Positions 62,998 through 64,000 of a stretch of 64,000 bases of DNA are shown here, in pieces. Made by a program: the position numbers and the translations under genes. The DNA comes from Sphingobium sp. TKS. Lineage in GTDB: Bacteria; Pseudomonadota; Alphaproteobacteria; Sphingomonadales; Sphingomonadaceae. The stretch lies in contig NZ_CP005083.1 of the NCBI RefSeq assembly GCF_001563265.1, positions 561,001 to 625,000 on the forward strand. Reading direction: 5' to 3'. The notes beneath the pieces were generated by a model. That model made no database searches. It saw nothing but the letters and a program-made list of their open reading frames with translations, and was not told the origin of the DNA. How positions within the stretch are numbered: the first letter of the stretch is position 1; every line of letters starts with the position of its first letter.

Positions 62998-64000
62998 CTA
63001 GAACTTCAGGCGTGCGGTAAAGCGCGCGTTGAGCGGCGCGCCCGGCGAGATGTTGTTATTGTTGTGTGCGTCAGAATAATAGGTTTCGTCGAACAGGTTC
63101 TCGACATTGACCTGAAGCTGCAACTGCTCGGTTGCGTTGAAGAACAGTGCGGCATCGACACGGGTGAAGCCCGGAAGCCGCGTCGTGCCGGCCGCGGTGC
63201 GGTTGGCGGCGAACTGGCTGGTCTGGTGGATTACCCCGATGCCCGCACCGAACTGGCGCGTGAAATCATAGCGATTCCACAGCGCGAACTGATGTTCGGG
63301 CACCTGGCCCAGGCGCACGAAATCATTGCCGCGCAGTTTGGCATCCTGATGGGTGTAGCCACCGCTTACTTGCCAGTTGCTCGTCAACCGACCTGTCAGG
63401 GCCAGTTCGACACCCCGGGTGCGGGTTTCACCGACATTGATCGTGTTGGCGGGGTTGGCCGGATCGGGGGTGGTCGCGTTGGTGCGGTCAAGCTGGAACA
63501 CCGCCAGGGTGGCGCTGAGGCCGGGGCGGATGTCCCACTTGGCGCCGAACTCGTAATTGGTGAATTTCTCAGGGGCGAGGTTCTCCTGGGTGGCCGTCAG
63601 GGTCAGGAACTGATCACCGGACCGCGGCAGGAAGGACTGGCTGAAGCTGCCGTAGATCGAGATATTCTCCCGCGGCTTGAAGATCAGGCCAACGCGGGGG
63701 GATACTTTCTCGTCGATCCGGGAGAACGGCCGGTCGGGATTGGGTGCAAAGTCCGTCCCCTTGATGTCGAAGCGGTCGAACCGCAAGCCAACGACGAGGT
63801 CGAGATGGTCGCCGATGCCGATCTGGTCCTGGGCATAGGCAGAGAAGAACTTCACCTTCGACGCGGTGTCGCGGTTGATGGCGGGGAAGGTCACCGTCGG
63901 ATAGACGATATTGGCAAGATTCAACGTCGCATTGGACAGGACGGCATTGAAACGCTGGTTGGTGGAATCCTGCTCGCCATATTCGAGACCCAGCAGGATC
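62998..64000 (-). CDS. TonB-dependent siderophore receptor, 3' part (5' end outside window)
   Basis: The visible C-terminal 334 codons read through from beyond 64000 with no start. Barrel strands include AYAQDQIGIGDHLDLVVGLR, SPRVGLIFKPRENISIYGSF and the terminal GAPLNARFTARLKF. ENLFDETYYSDAHNNNNISP is typical of catecholate/ferrichrome-type receptors (FhuE/FiuA-like). The ligand is not determined. It imports ferric siderophores via TonB. Confidence 0.88.
   Translation of the reverse strand, partial: ILLGLEYGEQDSTNQRFNAVLSNATLNLANIVYPTVTFPAINRDTASKVKFFSAYAQDQIGIGDHLDLVVGLRFDRFDIKGTDFAPNPDRPFSRIDEKVSPRVGLIFKPRENISIYGSFSQSFLPRSGDQFLTLTATQENLAPEKFTNYEFGAKWDIRPGLSATLAVFQLDRTNATTPDPANPANTINVGETRTRGVELALTGRLTSNWQVSGGYTHQDAKLRGNDFVRLGQVPEHQFALWNRYDFTRQFGAGIGVIHQTSQFAANRTAAGTTRLPGFTRVDAALFFNATEQLQLQVNVENLFDETYYSDAHNNNNISPGAPLNARFTARLKF

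Noticed and set aside
1..64000. CRISPR arrays, rRNA or tRNA genes
   Set aside because: No regular short repeats with spacers and no rRNA or tRNA-like sequence were noticed on reading; a covariance-model scan was not possible here.

Overview
The window reads as a GC-rich alphaproteobacterial genome segment, most likely from a sphingomonad (Novosphingobium/Sphingobium/Sphingopyxis type). The reasons are the dense TonB receptors, the one-step ALA synthase (HemA), the cbb3 oxidase cluster and the many ATGA/TGATG start-stop overlaps. The assignment is by gene content only; no rRNA or other marker gene is present. Several parts look accessory: a tyrosine-recombinase tail at the left edge, two back-to-back insertion sequences, an IS3 remnant and at least eight broken genes.

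Layout. 1-7.3 kb: recombinase tail, DUF302 protein, pirin and OsmC genes behind an FMN-reductase remnant, glutathionyl-hydroquinone reductase, an ECF sigma factor divergent from a Tat-exported ferritin-like protein, a cytochrome c and a small DUF488 operon. 7.3-13.5 kb: cysJ-cysI-metB sulfite reduction/methionine operon, a ferritin-like protein and a LysR regulator. 13.7-17.1 kb: peroxiredoxin, carbonic anhydrase, unknown and superoxide dismutase genes in an overlapping operon, then an Rnk-like protein. 17.1-31.7 kb is the respiratory heart: an NsrR-like regulator, a two-domain multicopper oxidase, a diheme and a monoheme cytochrome c, copper nitrite reductase NirK, a TonB receptor, ALA synthase, a hemerythrin protein, ccoNOQP, a small Cys-containing membrane protein, DUF2189, ccoS, a CopD-like membrane protein and NnrS. 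The order nsrR / multicopper oxidase / two cytochromes / nirK matches the ncgABC-nirK arrangement known from Nitrosomonas europaea.

31.7-35.9 kb: PAP2 phosphatase, a broken membrane gene, a second DUF302 gene, then an IS701-family and an IS5-family element sharing a central CTAG target site. 35.9-44.7 kb: one long leftward operon with response regulator, histidine kinase, outer-membrane factor, periplasmic adaptor, heavy-metal RND pump and MFS transporter. 45-50.8 kb: AhpD-like and hydroxyacid dehydrogenase genes, then TetR with a three-gene HlyD/FtsX/LolD-type ABC exporter. 50.9-56.5 kb: an MreB paralogue, an IS3 remnant, and a leftward module of porin, beta-barrel protein, FMN-binding protein, ApbE and a four-helix membrane protein. 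This module looks like an extracytosolic flavin electron-transfer system. 56.8-64 kb: an acidic His-rich secreted protein, copC and copD, MFS and MerR remnants, YnfA, DUF2703, bacterioferritin-like protein, a site-2 protease with CBS domains, a UspA remnant and the 3' part of a siderophore receptor.

Taken together, the genes handle copper, heme, nitrite/NO, low oxygen and peroxide/superoxide stress. NirK makes NO. NnrS, the hemerythrin and possibly the cbb3 oxidase and Ncg proteins would handle the consequences. No norB, nosZ or nar/nap gene is present in this window. HemA would supply heme for the cytochromes, and the Cop and RND systems manage metals.
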